From Leucobacter coleopterorum (GTDB lineage: Bacteria > Actinomycetota > Actinomycetes > Actinomycetales > Microbacteriaceae), in assembly GCF_011382985.1 (NCBI RefSeq), contig NZ_CP049933.1, positions 992,001 through 1,056,000 of the forward strand: a DNA stretch of 64,000 bases, written 5' to 3'. How positions within the stretch are numbered: position 1 is the first letter of the stretch; each line of letters opens with the position of its first letter. Under the pieces are notes generated by a model. The model did no database searches, was not told the DNA's origin, and was given only the letters and a program-made list of their open reading frames with translations. The translations under genes and the position numbers were made by a program. Shown piece by piece: positions 23,721 through 34,089 of the stretch.

Positions 23721-24799
23721 CCCTTGGCATGCTTCTGTTGGTGTTTGGCGGTGGCACCCTTGTTCTGAGTAGCCTGCTTCCTTTTGTTGTGAAGCCCTTG
23801 CTTATGAGGCTTGGAATTATGGACGTGCCTTCTGAACGTTCCTCACATGACCGGCCGATCCTGCGAGGCCTGGGGCTTGCAGTCCTGATCGCGATGATGC
23901 TCAGTCTCGTTGCAGTGTTTCTGTTTGCGCTGTCCGTCGCTCCGGGCGCAGACGCGTCGAAGTATTTGCTTGCCATTGGGGTCGGGACAATTGCAGCGGG
24001 TCTTCTCGGGCTGGGAGAAGATCTGTGGGGTTTGAGTGTTCCCGTGCGCAGTGCACTATTGCTGATCATCGCTGGGGTGAGTTCCGCAGCGATGCTCTGG
24101 ATCGCGGATCAGTCAGAGGAAGCGGCTTCGTCTCGTTGGGTACTAGGACTGAATGTGGCAGCTTTGCCCCTGTGGGTGTTAGTAGTTCTGTGTATCTACG
24201 GGGTCCTTTTCATCTCGAGCTACATCAATGTCGCCAATTTTATGGATGGTCTCAACGGCATTAGTGGATTCCATGGAGTCATTGCGGGCCTCACGTTCTC
24301 ATTGGCAGGTGGGCTTACTGGGGCTGTATGGCTCGCAGTTTCGGGGTTGATACTCGCTACAGGTTTTGCCGGATTTTTGCCTTGGAACCTTACAAAGCCA
24401 GGGGCGTTTCTTGGGGACGTTGGTAGCTATCTCCTTGGAGGTGCTATCGCAATTCTGAGCTTCGCAGCATTCGTGGATGGCCTGCCATTCCTCGCGACCA
24501 TTGGGCCGATGGTCATTTACTTTGGTGACGTTGGCGTCACTCTTGTGAAGCGTGTGCGCGCCGGACACAAATGGGATGAACCCCATAAAGAGCATGTCTA
24601 TCAGCGCATTCAACAGCTTGGATACTCGCACGTGTGGGCCTCGGGGGTCGCTGCCCTCTGCACGTTACTCACTTCACTGCTTGGTCTTGCATCCATTTAC
24701 GCAGACATTTTTGGCAGTCTTGCGTTGCTTGTTGGAGGCCTGACCGTCCTTATCTTTTACCTCGCACTGCCGCGGATCCTGCCTGCGCGTGAACTTTGA
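23717..24799 (+). CDS. WecA/MraY-family polyprenyl-phosphate sugar-1-phosphate transferase
   Basis: 360 residues with about ten membrane segments. Family landmarks: DVPSERSSHDRPILRG, the Asp-rich VANFMDGLNGISGFHG, PGAFLGDVGSYLLGG and the loop HKWDEPHKEHVYQRI. It would move a sugar-1-phosphate from a UDP-sugar to undecaprenyl phosphate, the first step of a surface polysaccharide or glycan. It is coupled to the epimerase (GTGA overlap). It is not MraY, since the murein cluster is absent, and the two-gene set lacks flippase, polymerase and further transferases. Confidence 0.92.
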   Translation: MTLGMLLLVFGGGTLVLSSLLPFVVKPLLMRLGIMDVPSERSSHDRPILRGLGLAVLIAMMLSLVAVFLFALSVAPGADASKYLLAIGVGTIAAGLLGLGEDLWGLSVPVRSALLLIIAGVSSAAMLWIADQSEEAASSRWVLGLNVAALPLWVLVVLCIYGVLFISSYINVANFMDGLNGISGFHGVIAGLTFSLAGGLTGAVWLAVSGLILATGFAGFLPWNLTKPGAFLGDVGSYLLGGAIAILSFAAFVDGLPFLATIGPMVIYFGDVGVTLVKRVRAGHKWDEPHKEHVYQRIQQLGYSHVWASGVAALCTLLTSLLGLASIYADIFGSLALLVGGLTVLIFYLALPRILPAREL

Positions 24800-25163
24800 G
24801 AACCGTCGCGAAACGCCGCGACACGCCCGGGTTGCACGCATCACTGCCCCTGTGTCAGAATAGACAGGTTCAGTACTCTCTATTTCGGTAGGGATCACTG
24901 CCAGGCTGTGCATAATTGCCTCGGTTCGCCGGGGCGTTAGGCCGCGGGTAGCGAACGCGCCCCGCACGCCTCAGTGTGGCTAGATTAAGCGGCCAGCCCG
25001 CGTGGTCCGGCCATTTTTGTGCGCGTGGGGGATTGACAGGTGAACAGAGACCCAACACGAGACACTACGTGTGTCGATTGTCAGGGCGCTGATACGCAAG
25101 ACGTCCAATGCTGGGCAGACCGAGGTCTGTTTGATATGACGCAAGTAGAAAGTAGAGAGTCAC
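24800..25163. other. 364-nt leader region of the S10 operon
   Basis: No gene is visible. It contains a predicted promoter at 24832-24861 and a long GC-rich leader with several short self-complementary segments, ending near GAAAGTAGAGAGTCAC before rpsJ. A TTGACA hexamer at 25033-25038 lacks a convincing -10. Long leaders before rpsJ often carry translational or attenuation control, but no L4-binding structure can be shown by eye. Confidence 0.5.
24832..24861 (+). promoter_or_regulatory. Predicted promoter of the S10 operon
   Basis: TTGCAC at 24832-24837, 18-nt spacer, CAGAAT at 24856-24861; each matches its consensus at four of six positions. The leader would be about 295 nt. Confidence 0.45.
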
Positions 25164-25472
25164 ATGGCGGGACAAAAGATCCGCATCCGACTGAAGTCGT
25201 ATGACCACGAGGTCATTGACAACTCCGCACGGAAGATTGTCGACACGGTCACCCGCGCGGGTGCAACCGTAATTGGCCCCGTGCCGCTCCCCACGGAGAA
25301 GAACGTGATCGCAGTGATCCGTTCGCCCCACAAGTACAAGGACAGCCGTGAGCACTTCGAGAAGCGCACGCACAAGCGCCTGATCGACATTGTTGATCCC
25401 ACACCCAAGGCCGTTGATTCGCTCATGCGCCTTGACCTGCCTGCCGATGTCAATATCGAGATCAAGCTGTAA
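25164..25472 (+). CDS. rpsJ: 30S ribosomal protein S10 (NusE)
   Basis: 102 residues, typical size and sequence ([20 protein letters not shown] at the start, [20 protein letters not shown] near the end). It is a small-subunit head protein and also NusE in antitermination. First gene of the S10 operon; rplC follows after 14 nt. Confidence 0.98.
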   Translation: MAGQKIRIRLKSYDHEVIDNSARKIVDTVTRAGATVIGPVPLPTEKNVIAVIRSPHKYKDSREHFEKRTHKRLIDIVDPTPKAVDSLMRLDLPADVNIEIKL

Positions 25473-25486
25473 GGGGGATCCAGAAC

Positions 25487-26139
25487 ATGTCAGTAACACG
25501 TAACGTGAAGGGTCTCCTGGGCACCAAGCTTGGTATGACGCAGGTATGGGACGAGAACGGCAATGTCGTTCCCGTTACCGTTATCGAGGTGGCACCCAAC
25601 GTTGTCACCCAGATCCGCACCGCAGAGGTCGACGGCTACAGCGCTGTTCAGATCGCCGCTGGTCAGATCGATCCTCGCAAGGTGAATAAGCCGACCGCCG
25701 GTCACTTTGAGAAGGCTGGGGTTACCCCTCGTCGTCACCTCACCGAGGTTCGCACCTCAGACGCCGCAGAGTACAGCCTCGGCCAGGAGCTCACCGTTGA
25801 TGGTGTTTTCGAGGCCGGTCAGTCGATCGACGTCGTTGGTACTTCAAAGGGTAAGGGCTTTGCCGGTGCTATGAAGCGTCACAACTTCAAGGGCGTATCG
25901 GCATCGCACGGCGCACACCGCAACCACCGCAAGCCGGGTTCAATCGGCGGCGCCGCGACCCCTGGTCGCGTGTTTAAGGGTCAGCGCATGCCTGGTCGCA
26001 TGGGAGGCGAGCGCGTCACCGTGCAGAATCTCACCGTGCAGGCGATTGACGCTGAGAAGGGTCTCATCCTGGTTAAGGGTGCGGTTCCCGGCGCACGCGG
26101 TCGTCTCGTATTCGTTCGCAACGCAGTGAAGGGGCGTAG
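25487..26139 (+). CDS. rplC: 50S ribosomal protein L3 (apparent 1-base deletion at the stop)
   Basis: The ATG at 25487 follows AAGGGGGATC. The L3 core is normal, including [19 protein letters not shown] and the [14 protein letters not shown] loop. At 26131-26134 the sequence has GGGG; with five Gs the end reads VRNAVKGA and stops at 26137-26139, four bases before rplD. As written the frame runs 36 codons into rplD in the wrong frame. Restored length is 217 residues. Confidence 0.97.
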
Positions 26140-26142
26140 TTC

Positions 26143-26796
26143 ATGGCTACCGCTACCAAGCTCGAGGTTCTCGACGCGAAGGGCAAGAAGGCTGGGGCTG
26201 TTGACCTGCCCGAGGCGATCTTTGCCGTTGAGACCAACGTCCCGCTGATCCACCAGGTGGTCACCGCTCAGCTTGCAGCTGCGCGTCAGGGAACACACAA
26301 GACCAAGACCCGTGGTGAGGTCTCCGGCTCAGGTGTTAAGCCGTTCAAGCAGAAGGGAACCGGCCGTGCTCGTCAGGGCTCGATCCGTCAGCCCGAGCAT
26401 CGCGGCGGCGGCGTAGTACACGGTCCAGTGCCGCGTGACTACTCGCAGCGCACCCCCAAGAAGATGATTGCTGCTGCACTCCGCGGCCTGCTATCGGATC
26501 GCGCTCGCGCGAACCGCTTGCACGTTGTCGAGGGCTTTGGTATCGCTGACAAGCCCAGCACCAAAACCGCACGCGAGTTCCTCGCTTCGGTTGCTCCGGG
26601 TAATCGCGTTCTGGTTGTCGTCGAGCGTGACGACGAACTGACCGCACTCAGCGTCCGCAATCTCCCGCAGGTCCACGTGCTGTTCCAGGATCAGCTCAAC
26701 GCCTACGACGTGGTTGTCAGCGACGATCTCGTCTTCACCAAGGCCGCCTTCGACGCGTTTGTCGCTGGCCGTGCCGCCAAGGAGGAAACGAAGTGA
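26143..26796 (+). CDS. rplD: 50S ribosomal protein L4
   Basis: 217 residues. The central loop [20 protein letters not shown], which lines the exit tunnel, is intact. In several bacteria L4 also represses its own S10 operon. It overlaps rplW by 4 nt (GTGA). Confidence 0.98.
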   Translation: MATATKLEVLDAKGKKAGAVDLPEAIFAVETNVPLIHQVVTAQLAAARQGTHKTKTRGEVSGSGVKPFKQKGTGRARQGSIRQPEHRGGGVVHGPVPRDYSQRTPKKMIAAALRGLLSDRARANRLHVVEGFGIADKPSTKTAREFLASVAPGNRVLVVVERDDELTALSVRNLPQVHVLFQDQLNAYDVVVSDDLVFTKAAFDAFVAGRAAKEETK

Positions 26797-27092
26797 GCCT
26801 GAACAAGTCCGCACACGACGTCATCATCCGGCCCATCGTCTCGGAGAAGAGCTACAATCTCATCGATGCAAACGGCCAGTACACCTTTGAGGTGCAGCCT
26901 GAAGCTTCGAAGACGGAGATCAAGCTCGCTATCGAGCAGGTATTCAACGTGAAGGTCGCAAAGATCAACACGCTGAACCGCAAGGGCAAGTCTCGCCGTA
27001 CCAAGTTCGGTCTCGGGAAGCGCAAGGACACCAAGCGTGCCATTGTCACCCTGAAGTCGGGCTCCATCGACATCTTCACGGCTGCGCTGTAG
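26793..27092 (+). CDS. rplW: 50S ribosomal protein L23
   Basis: 99 residues, GTG start overlapping the rplD stop. L23 sits at the tunnel exit and docks trigger factor and SRP. Typical features: [15 protein letters not shown] at the start and [20 protein letters not shown] in the extended loop region. Confidence 0.98.
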   Translation: MSLNKSAHDVIIRPIVSEKSYNLIDANGQYTFEVQPEASKTEIKLAIEQVFNVKVAKINTLNRKGKSRRTKFGLGKRKDTKRAIVTLKSGSIDIFTAAL

Positions 27093-27114
27093 AAGGGGCG
27101 AAAAGGAAACCAAC

Positions 27115-27950
27115 ATGGCTATTCGTAAGTACAAGCCGACGACTCCAGGTCGTCGCGGTGCGAGCGTCGCTGATTTCGCCGAGATCACTCGCTCTACACC
27201 TGAGAAGTCGCTGCTTCGCCCGCTGCCTAAGACCGGTGGACGTAACAACCAGGGACGTATCACGACCCGCCACATCGGTGGCGGCCACAAGCGCCAGTAC
27301 CGCGTCATCGACTTCCGTCGTCATGACAAGGACGGCGTGGACGCCAAGGTCGCGCACATCGAGTACGATCCGAACCGCACGGCGCGCATCGCGCTGTTGC
27401 ACTTCGAGGACGGCACGAAGCGCTACATCATTGCCCCAGCAAGCTAAAGCAGGGTGACATTGTCGAGTCGGGTTCAGGCGCAGACATCAAGCCCGGCAAC
27501 AACCTGCCGTTGCGCAACATCCCGACCGGTACCGTGATTCATGCGATCGAGCTGCGTCCCGGTGGAGGTGCCAAGCTGGCACGCTCCGCTGGTTCTTCCG
27601 TTCGTCTCGTAGCGAAGGACGGTCCTTACGCTCAGCTGCGTCTGCCCTCCGGCGAGATCCGCAACGTCGATGCGCGCTGCCGCGCGACCGTCGGCGAGGT
27701 AGGCAACGCCGAGCAGTCGAACATCAACTGGGGTAAGGCTGGCCGTATGCGCTGGAAGGGCGTTCGCCCGACCGTGCGTGGTGTCGTCATGAACCCTGTA
27801 GATCACCCCCACGGTGGTGGCGAAGGCCGCACCTCGGGTGGCCGTCACCCGGTTAGCCCCTGGGGTCAGAAGGAAGGCCGTACGCGCCGTCCAAACAAGG
27901 AAAGCGACAAACTCATTGTGCGTCGCCGTACCGTTGGCAAGAAGCGTTAG
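27115..27950 (+). CDS. rplB: 50S ribosomal protein L2 (apparent 1-base deletion)
   Basis: L2, required for subunit joining and the peptidyl-transferase centre. The frame stops at 27445-27447, then resumes in another frame. One more A at AA 27441-27442 restores [18 protein letters not shown], giving 278 residues, the usual length. The conserved [19 protein letters not shown] segment with the functional His is intact downstream. This is the only A-run case among the 17 shifts. Confidence 0.97.
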
Positions 27951-27974
27951 TCGGCAGGTAGGAGAGAGTAGAAG

Positions 27975-28256
27975 ATGCCTCGTAGTCTCAAGAAGGGCCC
28001 CTTCGTCGATAACCACCTGCTGAGCAAGGTAGTTGTCCAGAACGAAGCTGGCACCAAAAACGTGATCAAGACCTGGTCGCGCCGTTCTATGATCATCCCC
28101 GCAATGCTGGGACACACCATCGCGGTGCACGACGGTCGCAAGCACATTCCGGTGTTCGTCACCGAAACCATGGTTGGGCACAAGTTGGGCGAGTTCGCCC
28201 CGACGCGCACCTTCCGTGGTCACGTGAAGGACGACAAGAAGGGCCGTCGCCGCTAA
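27975..28256 (+). CDS. rpsS: 30S ribosomal protein S19
   Basis: 93 residues, standard: [16 protein letters not shown] at the start and [16 protein letters not shown] toward the end. Small-subunit head protein near S13. AGGAGAGAG precedes the start; rplV follows after 26 nt. Confidence 0.98.
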   Translation: MPRSLKKGPFVDNHLLSKVVVQNEAGTKNVIKTWSRRSMIIPAMLGHTIAVHDGRKHIPVFVTETMVGHKLGEFAPTRTFRGHVKDDKKGRRR

Positions 28257-28282
28257 CGCGGTGACGTGAAGGAGGAAGAGAA

Positions 28283-28662
28283 ATGGTGGAGTCGATCGCA
28301 CGCGTGCGTCAAATCCGCATCACCCCCAGAAGGCTCGTCGTGTCGTTGATCTGGTCCGTGGGAAGAATGCACAGGAGGCGCTTGCCATCCTGAAGTTCGC
28401 CCCGCAGGCCGCGGCGGAGCCAATTTTCAAGCTTGTTGCGTCTGCAATCGCCAATGCGCGAGTAAAGGCCGACAAGGAAAACCTGCGTCTCAACGAGGAC
28501 GAGCTTGTTATCGCTCGCGCTTACGTTGACGAGGGCACGACGCTGAAGCGTTTCCGCCCCCGTGCACAGGGCCGCGCATTCCGTATCAACAAGCGGACTA
28601 GCCACATCACGGTTGTTTTGCAGACCGCTGATGAGTTCGCCGCATCGAAGGGAGCCAAATAA
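28283..28662 (+). CDS. rplV: 50S ribosomal protein L22 (apparent 1-base deletion)
   Basis: The ATG at 28283 follows GAAGGAGGAAGAG. The start reads [15 protein letters not shown], then the frame is lost. Six Cs instead of five at 28323-28327 restore [21 protein letters not shown] and carry the frame to the TAA at 28660-28662, which overlaps the rpsC ATG by one base. Restored length is 126 residues. The tunnel-loop region is in the intact part ([15 protein letters not shown]). Confidence 0.96.
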
Positions 28663-29420
28663 TGGGCCAGAAGATTCATCCCTATGGCTTCCGCCTCGGG
28701 ATCACCACTGACCACGTCTCGCGCTGGTTCTCGGATTCGACCAAGAAGGGGCAGCGTTATGCTGACTACCTGGCCGAAGACATCCGAATTCGCCAGCACC
28801 TGACGAAGCAGCTTGATCGCGCCGGCGTTTCGCGCGTCGAGATCGAGCGCACCCGTGACCGTGTTCGTGTGGATATCCACTCGGCACGTCCCGGCATCGT
28901 CATCGGTCGTCGTGGAGCAGAGGCTGAGCGTATTCGCGCTGACCTCGAGAAGCTCACCGGCAAGCAGATCCAGCTGAACATCCTCGAGGTCAAGAACCCC
29001 GAGGCTGACGCTCAGCTCGTCGCACAGGGCATCGCCGAGCAGCTCGCTGCTCGCGTGGCGTTCCGCCGTGCGATGCGTAAGGGTCTGCAGGGCGCTCAGC
29101 GCGCAGGCGCTAAGGGAATCCGTATCCAGGTCTCGGGCCGTCTCGGCGGCGCTGAAATGAGCCGCTCGGAGTTCTACCGCGAGGGCCGTGTGCCGCTGCA
29201 CACACTTCGCGCGAACATCGACTACGGGTTCTACGAGGCCAAGACCACCTTCGGCCGCATTGGCGTGAAGGTTTGGATCTACAAGGGCGACATGACCAAC
29301 AAGGAACTCGCTCGCGAGCAGGCGGCCCAGCGGCCAGCCCGTGACCGCGGCGACCGCCGCCGTGCACCCCGTGGTGCACAGGCCGAGGCTGCACCCGCTG
29401 CAGCAGGAGCGGAGAAGTAA
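28662..29420 (+). CDS. rpsC: 30S ribosomal protein S3
   Basis: 252 residues. N-terminal KH domain with the [17 protein letters not shown] loop, then the conserved [10 protein letters not shown]-type segment ([19 protein letters not shown]). The C-terminal ~35 residues are Arg/Ala/Glu-rich and low in complexity ([20 protein letters not shown]), as often seen in actinobacteria. S3 forms part of the mRNA entry channel. Confidence 0.98.
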   Translation: MGQKIHPYGFRLGITTDHVSRWFSDSTKKGQRYADYLAEDIRIRQHLTKQLDRAGVSRVEIERTRDRVRVDIHSARPGIVIGRRGAEAERIRADLEKLTGKQIQLNILEVKNPEADAQLVAQGIAEQLAARVAFRRAMRKGLQGAQRAGAKGIRIQVSGRLGGAEMSRSEFYREGRVPLHTLRANIDYGFYEAKTTFGRIGVKVWIYKGDMTNKELAREQAAQRPARDRGDRRRAPRGAQAEAAPAAAGAEK

Positions 29421-29422
29421 GC

Positions 29423-29842
29423 ATGCTGATTCCCCGTCGAGTCAAGTACCGCAAGCCGCATCACCCGAGCCGCAGCGGTCAGTCCAAGGGCGGCAACACT
29501 GTCGCGTTTGGTGAGTACGGCATCCAGGCCCTCAGCCCGGCTTACGTGACGAACCGTCAGATCGAGTCCGCTCGTATCGCAATGACCCGTCACATCAAGC
29601 GTGGTGGCAAGGTATGGATCAACATCTACCCTGACGTTCCCCTCACCAAGAAGCCTGCGGAAACCCGCATGGGTTCCGGTAAGGGTTCGCCCGAGTGGTG
29701 GGTGGCCAATGTCAAGCCGGGCCGCGTCCTCTTCGAGGTCGCAGGTGTTGACGAGCAGCTTGCACGTGAAGCGCTGACCCGCGCGATCCACAAGCTGCCG
29801 CTCAAGGCCCGCATTATTAAGCGCGAGGAGGGCGACGCGTAA
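29423..29842 (+). CDS. rplP: 50S ribosomal protein L16
   Basis: 139 residues, normal: [19 protein letters not shown] at the start, [19 protein letters not shown]-type segment (here [20 protein letters not shown]). It binds near the A-site tRNA elbow. The stop overlaps rpmC by one base (TAATG). Confidence 0.98.
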   Translation: MLIPRRVKYRKPHHPSRSGQSKGGNTVAFGEYGIQALSPAYVTNRQIESARIAMTRHIKRGGKVWINIYPDVPLTKKPAETRMGSGKGSPEWWVANVKPGRVLFEVAGVDEQLAREALTRAIHKLPLKARIIKREEGDA

Positions 29843-30150
29843 TGGCGATCGGTACTAAAGAACTGGCCATCACGGAACTCGATACCTTCGAGGATGAGCG
29901 TCTGGCCGAGGAGCTCAAGAAGGCTAAGGCCGAGCTCTTCAACCTGCGTTTTCAGTCGGCCACTGGCCAGCTGGAAAGCCATGGCCGCGTACGCCAGGTG
30001 AAGCGCGACATTGCTCGCATTTACACCGTGCTGCGCGAGCGTGAGCTCGGCATTCGGCTTACCCCGGCTGCCGCTCCTGCTCCCGCTAAGAAGAAGAGCA
30101 GCAAGAAGACCGAGCAGGCGGATACCGCCGCTGATACGAAGGAGGCCTAA
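29842..30150 (+). CDS. rpmC: 50S ribosomal protein L29 with C-terminal extension
   Basis: 102 residues; the L29 core ([35 protein letters not shown]) ends near residue 75. The rest is a Lys/Ala/Asp-rich tail ([20 protein letters not shown]) beyond the common 65-70 residues. L29 sits at the tunnel exit. Two bases separate it from rpsQ. Confidence 0.96.
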   Translation: MAIGTKELAITELDTFEDERLAEELKKAKAELFNLRFQSATGQLESHGRVRQVKRDIARIYTVLRERELGIRLTPAAAPAPAKKKSSKKTEQADTAADTKEA

Positions 30151-30152
30151 GA

Positions 30153-30425
30153 ATGGCTGAGGTCGAGAAGGAACAGCGCGGATACCGTAAGGCTCGTCGA
30201 GGCTACGTTGTCAGCGACAAGATGGACAAGACCGTCGTTGTTGAGGTTGAGGACCGCGTGAAGCACCCCCTCTACGGCAAGGTCCTGCGCCGTTCGTCGA
30301 AGGTGAAGGCTCACGACGAGCAGAACACCGCAGGCATCGGCGATCTCGTACTCATCCACGAGACCCGTCCGCTGAGCGCCTCGAAGCGCTGGCGTCTGGT
30401 CGAGATCCTCGAGAAGGCGAAGTAA
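30153..30425 (+). CDS. rpsQ: 30S ribosomal protein S17
   Basis: 90 residues, typical: [21 protein letters not shown] and [19 protein letters not shown]. Primary 16S-binding protein. Last gene of the S10 operon; rplN follows after 30 nt with its own GAAGGAG site. Confidence 0.98.
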   Translation: MAEVEKEQRGYRKARRGYVVSDKMDKTVVVEVEDRVKHPLYGKVLRRSSKVKAHDEQNTAGIGDLVLIHETRPLSASKRWRLVEILEKAK

Positions 30426-30455
30426 GCCTCGGCTTACTGAGTGAAGGAGTAACAA

Positions 30456-30824
30456 GTGATTCAGCAGGAATCCCGACTCAAGGTGGCCGATAACACCGGT
30501 GCCAAGGAGTTGCTCACGATTCGCGTACTCGGTGGCTCAGGTCGTCGTTATGCCGGTCTCGGCGACACGATCGTCGCGACCGTCAAGGACGCAATCCCCG
30601 GTGGCAACGTGAAGAAGGGCGAGGTCGTTAAGGCTGTTGTCGTTCGCACACGCAAGTCGACTCGTCGCGCGGATGGCTCGTACATCAGCTTTGACGAGAA
30701 TGCCGCCGTCATTCTGAAGGCAGACGGGGAGCCCCGCGGCACCCGTATCTTCGGGCCGGTCGGTCGTGAGCTGCGCGATAAGCGCTTCATGAAGATCGTC
30801 TCGCTCGCACCGGAGGTGATCTAG
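30456..30824 (+). CDS. rplN: 50S ribosomal protein L14
   Basis: 122 residues, GTG start. [19 protein letters not shown] and the C-terminal [20 protein letters not shown] are standard. It contacts 16S h14 at a subunit bridge. First gene of the spc set, closely followed by rplX (3-nt gap). Confidence 0.98.
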   Translation: MIQQESRLKVADNTGAKELLTIRVLGGSGRRYAGLGDTIVATVKDAIPGGNVKKGEVVKAVVVRTRKSTRRADGSYISFDENAAVILKADGEPRGTRIFGPVGRELRDKRFMKIVSLAPEVI

Positions 30825-30827
30825 TCC

Positions 30828-31190
30828 ATGGCTAGCAAGATCAAGAAGGGTGACCTCGTAGAGGTCATCTCGGGCCCGACCCAGGAGCGCGGTGGATACC
30901 GTGGTAAGCAGGGTCGTGTCATCGATGTGCTGACCGATTCTGATCGTGTAATTGTGGAGGGCGTAAACTACGTCACCAAGCACGTTCGTGTTGGCCAGTC
31001 GGATCGCGGCACTCGTGAGGGTGGGATCGAGACCGTTGAGGCTCCGATCCACGTTTCTAACGTCGCTGTTGTTGACCCCTCGACCAAGAAGCCCACTCGC
31101 GTTGGCTTCCGGGTTGAAGAGGTTGAGAAGAACGGTGTGAAGAAGACCGTCCGCGTCCGCTACGCAAAGAAATCAGGGAAGGACTTCTAA
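30828..31190 (+). CDS. rplX: 50S ribosomal protein L24
   Basis: 120 residues, slightly longer than the E. coli protein because of a C-terminal [20 protein letters not shown] segment. The KOW motif ([24 protein letters not shown]) is at the N-terminus. Early assembly protein. Its stop overlaps rplE by one base. Confidence 0.97.
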   Translation: MASKIKKGDLVEVISGPTQERGGYRGKQGRVIDVLTDSDRVIVEGVNYVTKHVRVGQSDRGTREGGIETVEAPIHVSNVAVVDPSTKKPTRVGFRVEEVEKNGVKKTVRVRYAKKSGKDF

Positions 31191-31750
31191 TGACTGAGAC
31201 GAAGATTCAGCCCCGTCTCAAGCAGAAGTACCGCTCTGAGATTGTTCCGCAGCTGACCGAGGAGTTCAGCTACGCCAACGTTATGCAGGTTCCTGGCGTC
31301 GTAAAGGTCGTTGTGAACACTGGCGTCGGCGAGGCTGCTCGTGACAGCAAGGTGATCGAGGGCGCAATTGCGGACCTCGTGAAGATCACCGGTCAGAAGC
31401 CCATGGTGACCAAGGCTCGTAAGTCCATCGCGCAGTTCAAGCTGCGTGAGGGCCAGGCTATTGGTGCTCACGTCACCCTCCGCGGTGACCGTGCCTGGGA
31501 ATTCCTTGATCGCCTCGTCAACCTCGCACTGCCCCGTATCCGCGATTTCCGCGGTCTCTCGGGAAAGCAGTTCGACGGAAATGGCAACTACACCTTCGGT
31601 TTGACCGAGCAGAGTGTGTTCCACGAGATCGATCAGGATAAGATTGACCGCGTGCGTGGCTTCGACATCACTGTCGTGACCACCGCAAAGACCGACGACG
31701 AGGGTCGTGCGCTGCTCAAGGCGCTCGGTTTCCCGTTCAAATCGGAATAA
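31190..31750 (+). CDS. rplE: 50S ribosomal protein L5
   Basis: 186 residues. [19 protein letters not shown] and [20 protein letters not shown] are diagnostic. It binds 5S rRNA in the central protuberance. In most actinobacteria and many other bacteria rpsN follows; here a 116-nt spacer with a hairpin leads directly to rpsH. Confidence 0.98.
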   Translation: MTETKIQPRLKQKYRSEIVPQLTEEFSYANVMQVPGVVKVVVNTGVGEAARDSKVIEGAIADLVKITGQKPMVTKARKSIAQFKLREGQAIGAHVTLRGDRAWEFLDRLVNLALPRIRDFRGLSGKQFDGNGNYTFGLTEQSVFHEIDQDKIDRVRGFDITVVTTAKTDDEGRALLKALGFPFKSE

Positions 31751-31763
31751 CTGAATAGTCCAA

Positions 31764-31802
31764 GCGGAGAGGGTGTCCGGGTTTCCCGGGCACCCCATCC
31801 GC
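31764..31802 (+). promoter_or_regulatory. Stem-loop between rplE and rpsH
   Basis: GCGGA pairs with TCCGC outside and GGGTGTCCGGG with CCCGGGCACCC inside (one G-U pair), closing on TTT. No T-run follows. It occupies the place where rpsN is normally found and may be a processing or weak attenuation site. Confidence 0.5.
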
Positions 31803-31866
31803 GTGTCACCTAGGTCCCACGTCGTGTAACGGCGTGTGAAACCGGGCGAAAAAGAAAGAGTCACTC

Positions 31867-32265
31867 ATGACGATGACTGATCCGGTCGCAGATATGCTGA
31901 CCCGGTTGCGCAATGCTAATGGCGCACATCATGACGAGGTTTCGCTCCCCGGCTCAAAGCTGAAGGAGCGGATCGCGGAGATCCTCAAGCGTGAAGGCTA
32001 CATCGGAGACTGGAAGGTGGAGCCCGCTCGCGTTGGCACGACCATCACCATGTCCCTGAAGTACGGCCCGAACCGCGAGCGTTCGATCGAGGGCCTCAAG
32101 CGAGTATCGAAGCCCGGACTTCGCGTGTACGCGGGTTCGACCGAGATCCCGAGCGTGCTCGGTGGCCTCGGCATCGCGATCCTGTCCACCTCCTCCGGTC
32201 TTCTGACTGACCGCGAGGCTGAGCAGAAGGGCGTGGGCGGAGAAGTTCTCGCCTACGTGTGGTAA
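31867..32265 (+). CDS. rpsH: 30S ribosomal protein S8
   Basis: 132 residues: [20 protein letters not shown] at the start and the C-terminal [21 protein letters not shown]8 binds 16S h21 and represses spc translation in E. coli. A GAAAGAG site lies upstream after the hairpin-bearing spacer. Confidence 0.98.
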   Translation: MTMTDPVADMLTRLRNANGAHHDEVSLPGSKLKERIAEILKREGYIGDWKVEPARVGTTITMSLKYGPNRERSIEGLKRVSKPGLRVYAGSTEIPSVLGGLGIAILSTSSGLLTDREAEQKGVGGEVLAYVW

Positions 32266-32271
32266 CCCGTC

Positions 32272-32808
32272 ATGTCACGTATTGGAAAGCTTCCCATCAC
32301 CGTTCCCGGTGGTGTAGACGTCAAGATCGCTGGCCAGCAGGTCACGGTTAAGGGTTCGAAGGGTGAGCTGACGCTCACCGTTTCAGAGCCCATTCGCGTC
32401 GCACTCGAAGACGGACAGGTCCTTGTCACCCGTCCGAACGACGAGCGCGAATCCCGAGCGCTGCACGGCCTGACCCGCACGCTCATCAACAACAACATCA
32501 TCGGTGTGACCGAGGGTTACTCAAAGCAGCTTGAGGTCGTCGGCACCGGCTACCGTGTGCAGCAGAAGGGTCAGGGCCTCGAGCTCGCGCTCGGCTTCTC
32601 GCACCCGGTGAGCGTTGATGCCCCTGAAGGCATCACGCTCGCGGTCGAGGGCAACACCAAGATCACCGTCAGCGGGATCTCGAAGCAGGCTGTCGGCGAA
32701 GCCGCAGCAAACATCCGCAAGCTGAAGAAGCCAGAACCCTACAAGGGCAAGGGCATTCGCTACGCGGGCGAGAACGTCCGTCGCAAGGCTGGAAAGGCTG
32801 GTAAATAA
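32272..32808 (+). CDS. rplF: 50S ribosomal protein L6
   Basis: 178 residues with the repeated L6 fold: [19 protein letters not shown] at the start and [14 protein letters not shown] near the end. It binds the sarcin-ricin region. Close packing: 6 nt after rpsH and 2 nt before rplR. Confidence 0.98.
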   Translation: MSRIGKLPITVPGGVDVKIAGQQVTVKGSKGELTLTVSEPIRVALEDGQVLVTRPNDERESRALHGLTRTLINNNIIGVTEGYSKQLEVVGTGYRVQQKGQGLELALGFSHPVSVDAPEGITLAVEGNTKITVSGISKQAVGEAAANIRKLKKPEPYKGKGIRYAGENVRRKAGKAGK

Positions 32809-32810
32809 CC

Positions 32811-33185
32811 ATGGCCGCTTCAATTTCTCGAGCTAAGGGACGTTCGGCTGCGCGTGTTCGCCGCCACGCCCGTCTCCGCAAGAAGATCGTCGGCACGGAG
32901 GTTCGTCCCCGTCTCGCCGTGACACGCTCCGCGCGTCACATCTTCGTTCAGGTCATTGACGATTCCAAGGGTTTCACTTTGGCATCTGCTTCGACCATGG
33001 AAGCCGATCTGCGCTCCTTTGAGGGTGACAAGACGGCAAAGGCACGCAAGGTTGGCGAGATTGTCGCCGAGCGCGCTAAGAGTGCTGGCATTGATGCCGT
33101 GGTCTTTGACCGTGGCGGTAGCAAGTACGCAGGTCGAGTCGCTGCGATCGCCGAGGGCGCTCGCGAAGGGGGTCTGACCCTGTGA
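32811..33185 (+). CDS. rplR: 50S ribosomal protein L18
   Basis: 124 residues: [20 protein letters not shown] and [20 protein letters not shown]. It carries 5S rRNA with L5. Overlaps rpsE by 4 nt (GTGA). Confidence 0.98.
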   Translation: MAASISRAKGRSAARVRRHARLRKKIVGTEVRPRLAVTRSARHIFVQVIDDSKGFTLASASTMEADLRSFEGDKTAKARKVGEIVAERAKSAGIDAVVFDRGGSKYAGRVAAIAEGAREGGLTL

Positions 33186-33901
33186 GCAACGAAACGAAGG
33201 AGCAGGAAGTGAACGCAGAGGCGAAGGCCGAGGCTCCGGCCACTGAGGCCGCCGAAGCTTCGGCACCCGCTCAGGATCACCGCAACGAACCTCGTGAGCA
33301 GCGTCGCGGTAGCCGTGACCGCGGCACGCGTAACGAGCGTGGTGGCCGTGACCGCAGCGAGAGCCAGTTTCTCGAGCGTGTCGTCACCATCAACCGCGTT
33401 TCTAAGGTTGTCAAGGGCGGCCGCCGCTTTAGCTTCACCGCACTTGTAGTGGTGGGCGACGGTAATGGCACCGTTGGTGTCGGCTACGGCAAGGCGAAGG
33501 AAGTTCCTCTCGCTATCGCTAAGGGGGTCGAAGAGGCGAAGAAGAACTTCTTCCGCGTACCCCGCGTCGGCAACACGATCCCGCACCCCGTGCAGGGCGA
33601 GGCAGCAGCAGGCGTTGTTCTGCTCCGCCCCGCAGCTGCCGGTACCGGTGTTATCGCTGGTGGCCCCGTCCGCGCCGTACTCGAGTGCGCTGGCATCCAC
33701 GACGTGCTGAGCAAGTCGCTCGGTTCTTCGAACACTCTGAACATCGTGCACGCGACCGTCGAAGCGCTGCAGCAGCTCGAGGAGCCCCGCTCCGTCGCAG
33801 CTCGCCGTGGTCTGCCGTTCGATCGCGTTGCTCCGGCTCGCCTCGTGCGCGCTGAGGCGAAGGCTGCGGCCGACGCTGCGAAGGCAAAGGCAGGTGCGTA
33901 A
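33182..33901 (+). CDS. rpsE: 30S ribosomal protein S5 with N-terminal extension
   Basis: 239 residues, GTG start overlapping rplR. The S5 core begins at about residue 58 ([20 protein letters not shown]). The first ~55 residues are Glu/Ala then Arg-rich ([20 protein letters not shown]), longer than in E. coli but common in actinobacteria. S5 acts in decoding fidelity. Stop overlaps rpmD by one base. Confidence 0.97.
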   Translation: MSNETKEQEVNAEAKAEAPATEAAEASAPAQDHRNEPREQRRGSRDRGTRNERGGRDRSESQFLERVVTINRVSKVVKGGRRFSFTALVVVGDGNGTVGVGYGKAKEVPLAIAKGVEEAKKNFFRVPRVGNTIPHPVQGEAAAGVVLLRPAAAGTGVIAGGPVRAVLECAGIHDVLSKSLGSSNTLNIVHATVEALQQLEEPRSVAARRGLPFDRVAPARLVRAEAKAAADAAKAKAGA

Positions 33902-34089
33902 TGGCTAAGAGCTTGAAGATTACGCAGACGAAGTCCGTTATCAGTGAGAAGCAGAACCAGCGCGATACGCTGCGTAGCCTCGGTCTCCGCAAGATCGGCC
34001 AGTCGGTCGTTCGCGAAGACACCAAGGCTAACCGCGGCTATGTGCGCGCTGTCGCTCACCTTGTACAGGTTGAGGAGATCGACGCATGA
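33901..34089 (+). CDS. rpmD: 50S ribosomal protein L30
   Basis: 62 residues: [19 protein letters not shown] and [19 protein letters not shown]. Overlaps rpsE by one base and rplO by four. Small 23S-binding protein. Confidence 0.97.
   Translation: MAKSLKITQTKSVISEKQNQRDTLRSLGLRKIGQSVVREDTKANRGYVRAVAHLVQVEEIDA

Noticed and set aside
25033-25038. TTGACA as the S10 operon -35 box
   Set aside because: No acceptable -10 at 15-19 nt downstream; the site at 24832-24861 fits better.
25487-26248. L3 with a natural 36-residue C-terminal extension overlapping rplD
   Set aside because: The extension is rplD read in the wrong frame; one added G gives the usual L3 end and stop.
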